A DNA stretch of 64,000 nucleotides, taken from positions 1 through 64,000 of the forward strand of contig CAKULY010000007.1 of the NCBI GenBank assembly GCA_934667505.1. The letters run 5' to 3'. How positions within the stretch are numbered: position 1 is the first letter of the stretch; every line of letters begins with the position of its first letter. The notes below the pieces were generated by a model, which worked only from the letters and a program-made list of their open reading frames with translations, did no database searches and was not told the origin of the DNA. Shown here in pieces: positions 27,901 through 35,468 of this stretch. The stretch comes from an uncultured Treponema sp. GTDB lineage: Bacteria; Spirochaetota; Spirochaetia; Treponematales; Treponemataceae. The translations under genes and the position numbers were made by a program.

Positions 27901-28230
27901 GTAGTTTATAGATATTTTGGAAATGAAATCGGAATTCCTGGTGAAACCAATTTGTTCAAGGATTTAATGAATTCATTCCGCTTTGACAATGAAGAGCTTA
28001 GAAAGTCTTCTGGATTTAAATTAAAAGCCTTGAAGTTCGATTTAACTCATGAGCTTCACGACTGGGATTTTAAAACTTCATTTAAAATTGAACCTAGGCT
28101 TATTACCGATGAAAGCGGAAAAAAAGTTTATGATTTTAATCCTTATATGACAATTTCAATTATGTGGAGACCTATGGCAGCTATGAAGGCGGAAATTTTG
28201 GATGAATATGGAAAATGGTCATTGCAGTAG
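24901..28230 (+). CDS. LptD-like outer-membrane assembly protein
   Basis: The 1109-residue protein has a signal peptide (about 1-23) and an OstA/LptA-like N-terminal domain (about 30-180: LIVLSGEVKISVTKGSDKN, MIRYDRAHEMIYAEGNVSLE). The LptD transition FVGVVPVLYLPAFYYPKDEL, and a long region of amphipathic strands ending in WRPMAAMKAEILDEYGKWSL, predict a large barrel. Ser/Glu-rich linkers at about 240-260 and 545-620 interrupt it. In Gram-negative bacteria LptD inserts LPS. Treponemes are generally thought to lack typical LPS, so the substrate here may be another glycolipid. It starts 6 nt after uvrA with no clear ribosome site. Confidence 0.85.
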   Translation: MNKRLLKKIFFSLLFFLGLRAFSQENTTVITIENARNTRYEKDKETGADLIVLSGEVKISVTKGSDKNVINADMIRYDRAHEMIYAEGNVSLEQTTSSSGGMNVSASSLMFNTSTLEGVFDDGRVVQTKSDALNLPSGSTLVVASDIFGRSQSNTIVFKNGQLTFCDDEEPHWHINANRIWLLPGGEFAFFNAFLFVGVVPVLYLPAFYYPKDELVFNPVFGYKRREGYFIQTTSYLYGRKPLDTTSSSSSSEDTSDGSEKLKALFNFIKPSSLKEQKLEGLVLHNLEQDFKGDTSNYLKILGDYYSNIGILAGVDGVFKPKKVFSSLEFNANLGFSNTVFYNGSTAEYMPFTSTGAKIYDTSNLLGLKLPFRYGAGFKFSMNKPFSLSMSLPVYSDPFFKDDFSERSETMDWISYLSDSASKTKEQETVSEVSSFTWTMNSSYTVPLPEVIKPYINSVSLSLNSSLVFSSMTNSSLEDSDIPYIDKSDLTQTDISSWKSYSPQRKFYYPSSLTPLTFNGTLSGTIIDFSTSKSKKSSSKTSPAFVAEMIAPEILQKDSEKSEENKENVENNSENKDEAEIEIANPSDLGSEKVASESVLEILPEESLPKLQTPSFSVNNIPGLAFSMKYSVRPNLNTQLAYDSAMLKTPEDFDWSKLKSSMYTLKIPVTLDNSLSYGGNFFSISSSYSYNPVFQGHPYIFINDENEKYGYTKESAQSLVKTDYAAQKQDVTNSNTVSLKPFTNIKWIKDTGVTWRSSIRLIRTEFLADEYNPELDNPQWEYHSVDWTDKDSITTNSLDFIIAGNELDGKITQSLTLTTTLRPQLSQYYGTLKLGFPYTTLSFEAGIKKKSIDDDTWVKQPFKQSFSLSLFKNTLKLSESYNYDLEEKRHDAFKASLIWKSLSLSYIMSYSYGFDFESETGWIQKKEKDFLPYSLSFSFSPGTKTFYTWKNRVSLGLGLSTSVVADLLKPTDSYFTFNPSISFKIQDFLTLTFSSSSRNSVVYRYFGNEIGIPGETNLFKDLMNSFRFDNEELRKSSGFKLKALKFDLTHELHDWDFKTSFKIEPRLITDESGKKVYDFNPYMTISIMWRPMAAMKAEILDEYGKWSLQ

Positions 28231-28256
28231 ACAATTATTTAAGGTTGTTTTAGAAT
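28228..28256 (+). promoter_or_regulatory. phoH operon promoter
   Basis: TAGACA (28228-28233), a 17-nt spacer and TAGAAT (28251-28256) lie 11 nt before the GTG at 28268. The predicted leader is only about 4-5 nt and has no Shine-Dalgarno sequence. The -35 overlaps the lptD stop region. Confidence 0.6.
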
Positions 28257-28267
28257 AATCTATTATA

Positions 28268-29212
28268 GTGAGTACGGAATATACTATAGTGGTTCCAAAT
28301 ACAGAAGTTCTTTCTTGCATTTGTGGAATCAATGATAACAACTTAAACCTCATAGAAGAGCATTTGGGAATTCCTGTGTATACCAAAGGAAATGAGCTTT
28401 CCATAGACACAGAAGATGAACCGTTGCGCCGTCAGTTTCAGTTTATTGTGGATAGAATTGCTGATGAAGTAAATGATGGCAGCAAGAACTATTGCGATAT
28501 TGTTGCATCGGTATTAAATGTTGAAAAAAAGCCAAATTTGGAATCACTTTCAATTCTTGTTCCTGGCAGCGCAAAAAGAATTTATCCGCGGACAGAAAAT
28601 CAAGCTTTATATGTCAGTGCGATGCGAAAAAATGAGCTTGTCTTTTGCGCAGGTTCCGCCGGCACAGGAAAAACCTTTCTTGCAGTTGCATACGCGTTAA
28701 GTTTGCTGCTTTCTCATAAAGTTTCAAAACTGGTGATTACAAGACCTGTTGTAGAAGCCGGCGAAAGTTTAGGTTTTCTTCCCGGTGATTTAGAAGAAAA
28801 AATAAGTCCGTATTTAAAACCTCTGTTTGATGCTATGGAAAGTATAATTTCTTCAGAAAGTATAAGGCGTCTTTTAGATTCCGGAATAATAGAAGCCGCT
28901 CCTCTTGCATATATGAGGGGAAGAACTTTAAATAACTGCGCAATAATTCTTGATGAAGCGCAAAATGCTACCTCTGAGCAGATGAAAATGTTCCTTACCC
29001 GGCTGGGTGAAAATTCAAGAATGTTTATAACAGGAGATATTACGCAAATAGATTTGCCAAGGAAAATTCGTTCAGGACTTACGCATGCCATCGATTTGTT
29101 AGAAGGTATTGACGGAATTTCTGTCATTCGTCTTAATTCAGAAGATGTAGTTCGTAATCCTTTGGTAAAAAAGATTTTAAAGGTGTATGAAAATGAAAAA
29201 ACAGAAATCTGA
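28268..29212 (+). CDS. phoH: PhoH-family ATPase
   Basis: The 314-residue protein has a small N-terminal domain and a PhoH P-loop ATPase (about 110-314): VFCAGSAGTGKTFLAVAYAL (Walker A), TRPVVEAGESLGFLPGDLEE, and CAIILDEAQNATSEQMKMFL with TRLGENSRMFITGDITQID. PhoH is a cytoplasmic ATPase thought to act in RNA metabolism and is commonly next to ybeY and pgpH, as here. The start is GTG. The 3' end overlaps the HD gene. Confidence 0.93.
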   Translation: MSTEYTIVVPNTEVLSCICGINDNNLNLIEEHLGIPVYTKGNELSIDTEDEPLRRQFQFIVDRIADEVNDGSKNYCDIVASVLNVEKKPNLESLSILVPGSAKRIYPRTENQALYVSAMRKNELVFCAGSAGTGKTFLAVAYALSLLLSHKVSKLVITRPVVEAGESLGFLPGDLEEKISPYLKPLFDAMESIISSESIRRLLDSGIIEAAPLAYMRGRTLNNCAIILDEAQNATSEQMKMFLTRLGENSRMFITGDITQIDLPRKIRSGLTHAIDLLEGIDGISVIRLNSEDVVRNPLVKKILKVYENEKTEI

Positions 29213-30980
29213 TACAATTGTAAAAGAAGAATTGGGGGGCTTTAAAACTTATGTAAAAAAGCACTATCCAGTTTTTATTTTAATGGCTATAGGCTATCTT
29301 CTTGTTTCCGCAGTAAATATTTTTGAGGTTGCAACTAGCCAGACAATAATGTCTTTTAATCTAAATGATTTTGAAATAGGGCAAATTTCAGACAGAACTC
29401 TTGTAGCACCAAAATCTATTTCTGCAGATGAAGATTTTCCTTTTTCTATAGAAGAAGGAGAAAAAATTATTCGCAAAGGTTTTCCAATAACTAGCGAAGC
29501 TTTTAATAAGCTTCAAAAAATGGCTAAAAGTCCAAACTATATAGATTGGCGGCTTTTCGCAAATTCAGAATTGTATCTCTTTGTTTTGCTAGTTATGTGG
29601 TTCTTTATATACGCTTATGCCCCTTTTGGTAGAAAAATTCATCTTAGAGAGCTAGTCTTTCAGTGCATTTGTTTCTTGATAGTATATTCTGCAGTTATTT
29701 TCGGCGGAAAAAATAGATTTTTTGCAAGTCCATATTCTATCCTTATGATTATACCTGCTTCATTTGTAATTCTTTTTCAAGCGATACTTTATGGGCAGCT
29801 TAGCGCAGTTTTCTTCTCTTTTATACTTTCGCTAGGTGTGCTTGATGCTTCTAGCTGGCAAATAGTTCCTTTCTTGTTTACGCTTTCGTCTTGCCTTGCG
29901 GCAACTGCTGTTGTAAGGAATATTGAGCACAGAATCGATATGATTTTTGTTTCTCTTGTTATGGCTTTTTTTAATGCTGCAATGCTTGTTTTATACATGG
30001 TCGTTTTTAACGAAAGTTTTTCACATTCGATTTTGTTGATAGCTGGAGTTGCGCTCAACGGATTTATGTCTGGAATTCTTACTCTCGGACTTATAACACC
30101 TATTGAGCTGATGCTGAATACCGCTTCTGTTTTTCGTTTAATGGATTTAAGCGATTTAAATAATCCTGTAATGCGAAAAATGCTTGTTACTGCAAGTGGA
30201 ACTTATCAACATTCGCAGATGGTCGCTCAGCTTGCAGAAAATGCTTGCCGCGATATAGGAGCAAATTCTTTGCTTGCAAGAGTCGGCGCGTATTATCACG
30301 ATATTGGAAAGATGGACCAAAGCGAATATTTTATTGAAAACCAGTCAGACGGAATAAACAAGCACGATTCTATGAAACCAAGCCTTTCCGCATCTGTAAT
30401 TAGAAGCCATGTAAAAAAAGGTGTTGAAAAAGCTAGGCAGCTGCACCTTCCACAGTCTGTAATCGACATAATTGAAGAGCATCACGGAAACAGTTTAATA
30501 TCATACTTTTATGAAGAGGCAAAAAAAAGCAATCCAAATGTGCTGGAAGCTGATTATTCTTATCCAGGAAATCCTCCTTCAACAAAAGAGGCCGCAGTCG
30601 TTATGCTTGCGGATACGGTTGAAGCAGCTTGCAGGACTCTTGAAAATCCAACTGAAGAGCGGCTTGATAAATTTATAAAAGCCTTGATAGATTCTAAAAT
30701 TCAGCATGGACAGCTTAATAATTGTACGCTTACCTTTAGGGATATAACAAAGATAAGGCAAGCTTTTGTAACGCTTTTGGTCGGTTATTACCACAACAGA
30801 ATTGAATATCCTGACCAAAAGAATTTGGAATCAGATTTAGAAAAAACAAAGAGTGGAAAATCTGAGAAAACTTTGGAAGGCAAAGTCGTAAAGGAAGCTA
30901 AAACAAAAACTTCTGAAGGACGGATTGCAAGGACTCAAAAAGACAAGACTTTAACTGGAGCAAAAATTCATGAGCAATAG
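29193..30980 (+). CDS. 7TM-HD membrane phosphohydrolase (PgpH-like c-di-AMP phosphodiesterase)
   Basis: The N-terminus is cytoplasmic, with one TM helix (about 28-48), a short extracytoplasmic segment (about 50-125, much shorter than in Listeria PgpH), then six or so TM helices (about 128-315) and a C-terminal HD domain. The metal motif is ARVGAYYHDIGKMDQSEYF with the key His-Asp near residue 369, and IEEHHGNSLISYFY downstream. PgpH-type enzymes hydrolyse c-di-AMP to pApA; that substrate is inferred from family and from the phoH/ybeY context. I chose the second ATG (29193) because AAAGGTG lies 7 nt before it but only 1 nt before the ATG at 29187. The Lys/Thr-rich tail looks disordered. Confidence 0.88.
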   Translation: MKKQKSDTIVKEELGGFKTYVKKHYPVFILMAIGYLLVSAVNIFEVATSQTIMSFNLNDFEIGQISDRTLVAPKSISADEDFPFSIEEGEKIIRKGFPITSEAFNKLQKMAKSPNYIDWRLFANSELYLFVLLVMWFFIYAYAPFGRKIHLRELVFQCICFLIVYSAVIFGGKNRFFASPYSILMIIPASFVILFQAILYGQLSAVFFSFILSLGVLDASSWQIVPFLFTLSSCLAATAVVRNIEHRIDMIFVSLVMAFFNAAMLVLYMVVFNESFSHSILLIAGVALNGFMSGILTLGLITPIELMLNTASVFRLMDLSDLNNPVMRKMLVTASGTYQHSQMVAQLAENACRDIGANSLLARVGAYYHDIGKMDQSEYFIENQSDGINKHDSMKPSLSASVIRSHVKKGVEKARQLHLPQSVIDIIEEHHGNSLISYFYEEAKKSNPNVLEADYSYPGNPPSTKEAAVVMLADTVEAACRTLENPTEERLDKFIKALIDSKIQHGQLNNCTLTFRDITKIRQAFVTLLVGYYHNRIEYPDQKNLESDLEKTKSGKSEKTLEGKVVKEAKTKTSEGRIARTQKDKTLTGAKIHEQ

Positions 30981-31446
30981 AGTTTATATTTCTGTTCAGG
31001 AGGAACTTGAAATTCCTAGCTGGCTAGAAAAAGTCGAACCCTTTGTAAATAAAGTTTTAGAAAAGCTTTGTTTTGACAGGGAAGAAATTTCAATTTTATT
31101 CTGCAGCGATTCTTTTATTCAAGAGCTAAACAAAAACTATCGCAATATTGATTCTCCTACAGATGTTCTTTCCTTTGAAAATGGGGAAGAGTATGAAGAT
31201 AACGAAGAAAAGTGGATCAACGTTGGCGACATTGCCATAAGTGTTGAAACTCTTCCAAAAAATGCTGAATATTTTGAAGTGGACGAAAATACTGAATTAA
31301 AGCGCCTTTTGATTCACGGAATTCTTCACTTAAATGGAATGGATCATGGGGAAGAACATATTGAAAAAGATGTAGCTCCAGTTGGAAAAATGCTCTCGCT
31401 TCAGGAAAAAATTCTTTTAGAACTTTCTGATGAATCGATTATATAA
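30970..31446 (+). CDS. ybeY: Endoribonuclease YbeY (rRNA maturation factor)
   Basis: YbeY is a zinc-dependent endoribonuclease needed for 16S rRNA 3'-end maturation and ribosome quality control. The 158-residue protein has the signature HGILHLNGMDHGEEH with zinc-binding His116, His120 and His126, and the upstream SPTDVLSFE and NVGDIAIS blocks. It overlaps the HD gene by 11 nt. A GGAG lies about 10 nt upstream of the ATG. Confidence 0.96.
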   Translation: MSNRVYISVQEELEIPSWLEKVEPFVNKVLEKLCFDREEISILFCSDSFIQELNKNYRNIDSPTDVLSFENGEEYEDNEEKWINVGDIAISVETLPKNAEYFEVDENTELKRLLIHGILHLNGMDHGEEHIEKDVAPVGKMLSLQEKILLELSDESII

Positions 31447-31461
31447 TAAAAGGAATTAAAA

Positions 31462-32301
31462 ATGAATTTTTCATTGTTCAAACACAAAAAAAATAATGCA
31501 AAGGCTGTAGAAAACGAAGAATTTTCACAGAAACAGCAGGAAATTCTTAACGAAGAAAAACAAGACATGATTCAAGGTGTTGAAGATTTAAGCCAGACTA
31601 CTGTAAAGGAAATTATGATTCCCCGAATCGATGTAGATTTTATTTCTTTTGATACTGACAGCGATGAGCTGCTCGAAAAAATTTCTGCAAGCGGGCATTC
31701 TCGTTTTCCTGTCTATAGCGAATCTATAGACAATGTTGTTGGCGTTCTTTACGTAAAAGATCTTATCTATTCTCTTATGAAAAAGGACGAGCACTTTGAG
31801 CTTGAAAAAATTATTCGCAAGGCTTATTTTGTTCCTGAAACCAAAAGAATTGACTCTTTGCTTAGAGAATTTAAGAGACGTCATCTTCATATTGCAATTG
31901 CGATTGACGAGTATGGAGGAGTCGCTGGAATCATAACGATGGAAGATATAATAGAAGAAATTGTTGGCGATATTCAGGACGAATTTGATAATGAGCGCGA
32001 AGATATTTTGTCTGTCGGCAATAACGTGTGGCTTTGCGATGCCAGAGTGGATCTGGATGACTTGAACGAAACAATAGAAGCTGATTTTCCTGCAAACGAC
32101 TTTGATTCACTTGGAGGCTTTGTTTTTGATTTATTTGGCAAAATACCAGTAAAGTTCGAAAAAATTTCTTGGAATGATTTTGAATTTATAGTTCAAGACA
32201 TGGAAGGCCACAGAATTAATTTAATAAAGGTTATCAGAAAAAATCCGGAAGATATTTCTAAAAAAGAAACAAAGGCTGGTGCTGATGAAAGTTCTGAATA
32301 A
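31462..32301 (+). CDS. CBS-pair CorC/TlyC-type protein without membrane domain
   Basis: The 279-residue soluble protein has two CBS domains (about 50-170: TVKEIMIPRIDVDFISFDTD, GHSRFPVYSESIDNVVGVLY, FKRRHLHIAIAIDEYGGVAG) and a CorC_HlyC domain (about 190-265, GGFVFDLFGKIP). The N-terminal DUF21 transmembrane domain found in most CorC/YfjD-type ion transporters is absent, giving the short form often labelled TlyC or CorC. The usual place of the short form after ybeY fits. A divalent-cation or ribosome-related role is possible; the haemolysin label is historical. The start has an AAGGA site. Confidence 0.88.
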   Translation: MNFSLFKHKKNNAKAVENEEFSQKQQEILNEEKQDMIQGVEDLSQTTVKEIMIPRIDVDFISFDTDSDELLEKISASGHSRFPVYSESIDNVVGVLYVKDLIYSLMKKDEHFELEKIIRKAYFVPETKRIDSLLREFKRRHLHIAIAIDEYGGVAGIITMEDIIEEIVGDIQDEFDNEREDILSVGNNVWLCDARVDLDDLNETIEADFPANDFDSLGGFVFDLFGKIPVKFEKISWNDFEFIVQDMEGHRINLIKVIRKNPEDISKKETKAGADESSE

Positions 32302-34384
32302 AAACATAATTGCTTTAATTTTATTCTCTGTTATTTCAACTTCATTTTATGGACAAACAAAAAGCGTCGCATCATTTTTTAATGATGGCGTAAAAGCTCA
32401 AAATAGCGAAAAATGGTACGAAGCAAGCCAGAATTTCATGGAAGTTTTAAAAATCAATAACGCTTATTCAGATGCCTGGTTTCATTTGGCTCAGTGTTCT
32501 TATCAGCTTTCCGAATTTGACCTTGTTTTAGAACAGCTGGAGCAGGCAGAAAAGTTTGCTAAAAATGACAATGCCATAAATAATTTGCGAGGAATGACCT
32601 ATATCGCAATGGGAAAATTTGATGAGGCTCGCAAAGTTTTTTTAGATATTATAAAAAATACTCCGAATGATGTAGAAGCTAGATTCGGTCTTGCAGAGCT
32701 GGATCTTTTTGATGGAAAAGTTACTGGAGCCGAAAAACAATATTCAGAAGCCTTGAAAAGACAGAGCAAAAACAGAAAAGCGCTTCTAAGTTTAGCTATT
32801 GTTTCTGCTCAATTAGGGAAAACTGAAAACGCAAAAAAGTATATAAACCAGGCTCTTTCTAGTTATTCTAATGAGGCGGAAGTTCACTATTTAGCGGCTA
32901 TTGTCTGCGCAATGGACAGTGATTTTACCAATGCAGAAAAGCATTGCCGGGTTGCAGTTGAAGTTGACGGTGATTACGATAAGGCTTATGAGCTTCTTGC
33001 AAAGCTTCGCTATTTTTTTAATGACTACGAAGATGTGATTTCTATTTGTGACTTTAGAATTGGAAGAAACAGAACTTGCCCAAGCGCATGGTATTTAAAA
33101 GGGTGCGCCCAAAAGTCTAATGGAAATCCTGATTTGGCAATTGAAACTTGGTCAACAGGCTTGCGGATAACTCCTGATGATGAAGTTATGAGGGCAGCCC
33201 TTGAGCTGGCTGTTGCAGAAACAGTTCCTTTTGAAGATTCAAGGAGAACAGAATGGGCTTCTTACCATATTTCAAAAGCTTTAGATTACGAACGGCGCTA
33301 CGACAACGCTGGCTCTTCGTACGAGTATCAAAGGGCTTTAAAGCTTCAGCCGAACAATGATGAAGCGCGAATGGCGTTTGCAGCGATGCTTGAACTTAAC
33401 GGTCTGCACGAACTGTATTTAGACCAGTTGCTATTCATTCAGCAATCTTTAGGAGCAAATGGCAGCAAAACGGATACTGAATTAACAGATAAAATAGAAG
33501 CGTATGAAGACTTGTTGCAAGATTCCCTCGCAAAAAAGTGGAATGTCCAGCCTTTTTATCTCGATAAGACAAGGTGGAAGATTGGAGTGTATTATAGACC
33601 TTCTTCTGTAATTTCAGAACACGCCGAATACAATAAAATTACTGCGGAATACTCAGCAGATTTATTCAAGGGCGTTATAGCGACTCCTGTAAGCGTAATT
33701 GCTTCTAAAGCCCTGTCTTTTGGAGAAGCATATAAAAGTGCCAGGGCAGATGGTTTAGACTATTTTATTCTTCTTTCTTTTGATGAAGGCGCAAGAGATG
33801 TTTCTTTAAGCTATGAACTATATTCTGCAAGAACAGGAACAAAATTGCTGGAAAATTCGCTGTATGCTACCGCAAATGACCGGTATGCAAATGTTCTAAG
33901 AAGATTTTGCGCTGAAATTTTAAGCCATCTTACTGTAAAAGCAAAAATTCTAGATAGAGATGGAAAAACTCTTCTTGCCGACATAGGAAAATCCGAAAAT
34001 GTCTTTGAAGGCTCTGTTTTTGATGTCGTAAGAAGAAACAGTATTTTAACGGCTCCTAGTTCGCTCGGCCTTTCTTATGCAGATGAAAACATTCTAGGCA
34101 CGTTTACAGTTACTTCTGTAGGTGAAGAAGTAAGCGAAGGTGTTTTAGAATATAAAGGCTTTTACGATAGAGTGAATAAGGGCGACGAACTGGTTTTAGT
34201 CTATATGCCGAATCCTGATGGGCAAAATGCAAAAGAAAAAGATTCAAGCGTAATAAATGCAGCTCCTTCTGCAGATATGAATGGTAATTCTAGTCAAACT
34301 CAGAATGCGATGGGACTGACGGCTGAAGATTTAGGAGCAAGAAGAACTCCTTCTTTTATAGATATTATAAGAAGTATCCGCTAA
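32285..34384 (+). CDS. Exported TPR-repeat protein
   Basis: The protein of about 699 residues has a signal peptide (NKNIIALILFSVISTSFYGQ). Roughly eight TPR units (about 30-400) follow, such as AWFHLAQCSYQLSEFDLVLE and EVHYLAAIVCAMDSDFTNAE. A C-terminal alpha/beta region of about 270 residues (YFILLSFDEGARDVSLSYEL, LLADIGKSENVFEGSVFDVV) is not recognised. It is probably a periplasmic scaffold. I chose ATG 32285 over GTG 32279; both lie inside the end of the CBS gene, so translation is coupled. It is the last gene of the phoH operon. Confidence 0.75.
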   Translation: MKVLNKNIIALILFSVISTSFYGQTKSVASFFNDGVKAQNSEKWYEASQNFMEVLKINNAYSDAWFHLAQCSYQLSEFDLVLEQLEQAEKFAKNDNAINNLRGMTYIAMGKFDEARKVFLDIIKNTPNDVEARFGLAELDLFDGKVTGAEKQYSEALKRQSKNRKALLSLAIVSAQLGKTENAKKYINQALSSYSNEAEVHYLAAIVCAMDSDFTNAEKHCRVAVEVDGDYDKAYELLAKLRYFFNDYEDVISICDFRIGRNRTCPSAWYLKGCAQKSNGNPDLAIETWSTGLRITPDDEVMRAALELAVAETVPFEDSRRTEWASYHISKALDYERRYDNAGSSYEYQRALKLQPNNDEARMAFAAMLELNGLHELYLDQLLFIQQSLGANGSKTDTELTDKIEAYEDLLQDSLAKKWNVQPFYLDKTRWKIGVYYRPSSVISEHAEYNKITAEYSADLFKGVIATPVSVIASKALSFGEAYKSARADGLDYFILLSFDEGARDVSLSYELYSARTGTKLLENSLYATANDRYANVLRRFCAEILSHLTVKAKILDRDGKTLLADIGKSENVFEGSVFDVVRRNSILTAPSSLGLSYADENILGTFTVTSVGEEVSEGVLEYKGFYDRVNKGDELVLVYMPNPDGQNAKEKDSSVINAAPSADMNGNSSQTQNAMGLTAEDLGARRTPSFIDIIRSIR

Positions 34385-34431
34385 TAAAATTAAGCTTAGT
34401 CAAGCCAGTGCAAGTTTCTAGCCATGCGTTT

Positions 34432-35331
34432 TTATATTTGAGGAATTGAATATTTTTCTAAAGAAGAATCTATCCATTTTTTAGTCAGCGAAGGGTACTT
34501 GTTGTATACTAGGATAAATGTTTTTACTGCTTTGTCGTATTCGCCGCTAAAATAGAACGACTGCGCAAGATAAAAGGTCGCTCTGTCCGTAACTGTTTCT
34601 GAAAGATTTGTTTCTAGCAACTTTGAAAGTTGCTTAGAAGATTCTTTGTATTCCTTTTTTATAAAACTTGTTCTAAGCACATCGAATAAAAGAAAATCGT
34701 CGCCGCCTATAGGCGAAATTAAGTCTTCTTCAAAAATATATGGAGCAAGATTTTTAGCCTTAGAAGCTTTTTTAGTTCCAGCAAGTTCTTTTGCTACAAA
34801 AAGCGTCTCTTCGTTCATATTTATTTTCTTTTTATTTTTTTCGCCAGTTAAATCTAGGTATGGCAAAGGCATTTCGCGTAAAGTTCCCTGTGCAAGAGCT
34901 TTCTCTTCTTCTTCAATTTTTTTTTCATTATAGGATTTTTGTTGGGCTATTTTTACGTGAACACCATTTACAGTTGAGTTAATAGAAGGCAGGATTATAT
35001 CGTAATTTCTGCCGGCAGTTTGCGCAATTACCGCATAGTAGTAGTCGTTAAAATCTTCTACAGAATCGGTCCATGCTGTGTCAATATTTGAAAGAACCGT
35101 TATCGGCGAATCGTTGCAGATGTCTGAATAAGTTCCTATAGGCTTTTTGCTTCTGTATACAAGAATTTTTTCAATTTTTGGCTTGGGCGAACTTGGAATA
35201 GACCATGTTATAGTAATTTTATTAGAATCTGAAAAAAATGCATTTACATCTGTTAAAATAGGTTGTTCTGCAAAAAGCGTAAAAACTGCTAAAAACTGGG
35301 CAATAATAAGAAAAGTATTTTTTTTGTTCAT
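34432..35331 (-). CDS. Exported Fn3-like / TPR-tail protein
   Basis: The 299-residue protein starts at MNKKNTFLIIAQFLAVFTLF with a signal peptide cleaved near LFAEQ. Residues about 22-125 have the strand pattern of a fibronectin type III fold (KITITWSIPSSPKPKIEKIL, YYYAVIAQ). The C-terminal 80 residues look like one or two TPR helices (RATFYLAQSFYFSGEYDKAV). An acidic/basic charged segment lies between. The ATG at 35349 is rejected because TATTAT (35343-35338) ends 6 nt before the ATG at 35331. Function unknown; probably an envelope adaptor. Confidence 0.65.
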   Translation of the reverse strand: MNKKNTFLIIAQFLAVFTLFAEQPILTDVNAFFSDSNKITITWSIPSSPKPKIEKILVYRSKKPIGTYSDICNDSPITVLSNIDTAWTDSVEDFNDYYYAVIAQTAGRNYDIILPSINSTVNGVHVKIAQQKSYNEKKIEEEEKALAQGTLREMPLPYLDLTGEKNKKKINMNEETLFVAKELAGTKKASKAKNLAPYIFEEDLISPIGGDDFLLFDVLRTSFIKKEYKESSKQLSKLLETNLSETVTDRATFYLAQSFYFSGEYDKAVKTFILVYNKYPSLTKKWIDSSLEKYSIPQI

Positions 35332-35337
35332 CGTTTT

Positions 35338-35462
35338 ATAATAATCCACATATTGCGTAAAATCAAGTTCTGAAGTTATTCCGAGCTTGTTAGCCTTAAA
35401 ATCGTAAACTCTGAATTGTAAAATTTCCTGTGATTGCTCAAACTAAGCGTTTTGTTTATACT
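35338..35462. promoter_or_regulatory. Divergent promoters for 35331(-) and 35469(+)
   Basis: Minus strand: TTGATT, an 18-nt spacer and TATTAT (35343-35338), with 6 nt to the ATG. Plus strand: TTGCTC (35434-35439), a 17-nt spacer and TATACT (35457-35462), with 6 nt to the ATG at 35469. Neither leader has room for a ribosome site. Confidence 0.6.
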
Positions 35463-35468
35463 GAAAAT

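Noticed and set aside
31462..32301. Haemolysin (TlyC) as toxin
   Set aside because: The CBS/CorC layout and the ybeY operon fit a housekeeping protein; nothing in the sequence supports lytic activity.
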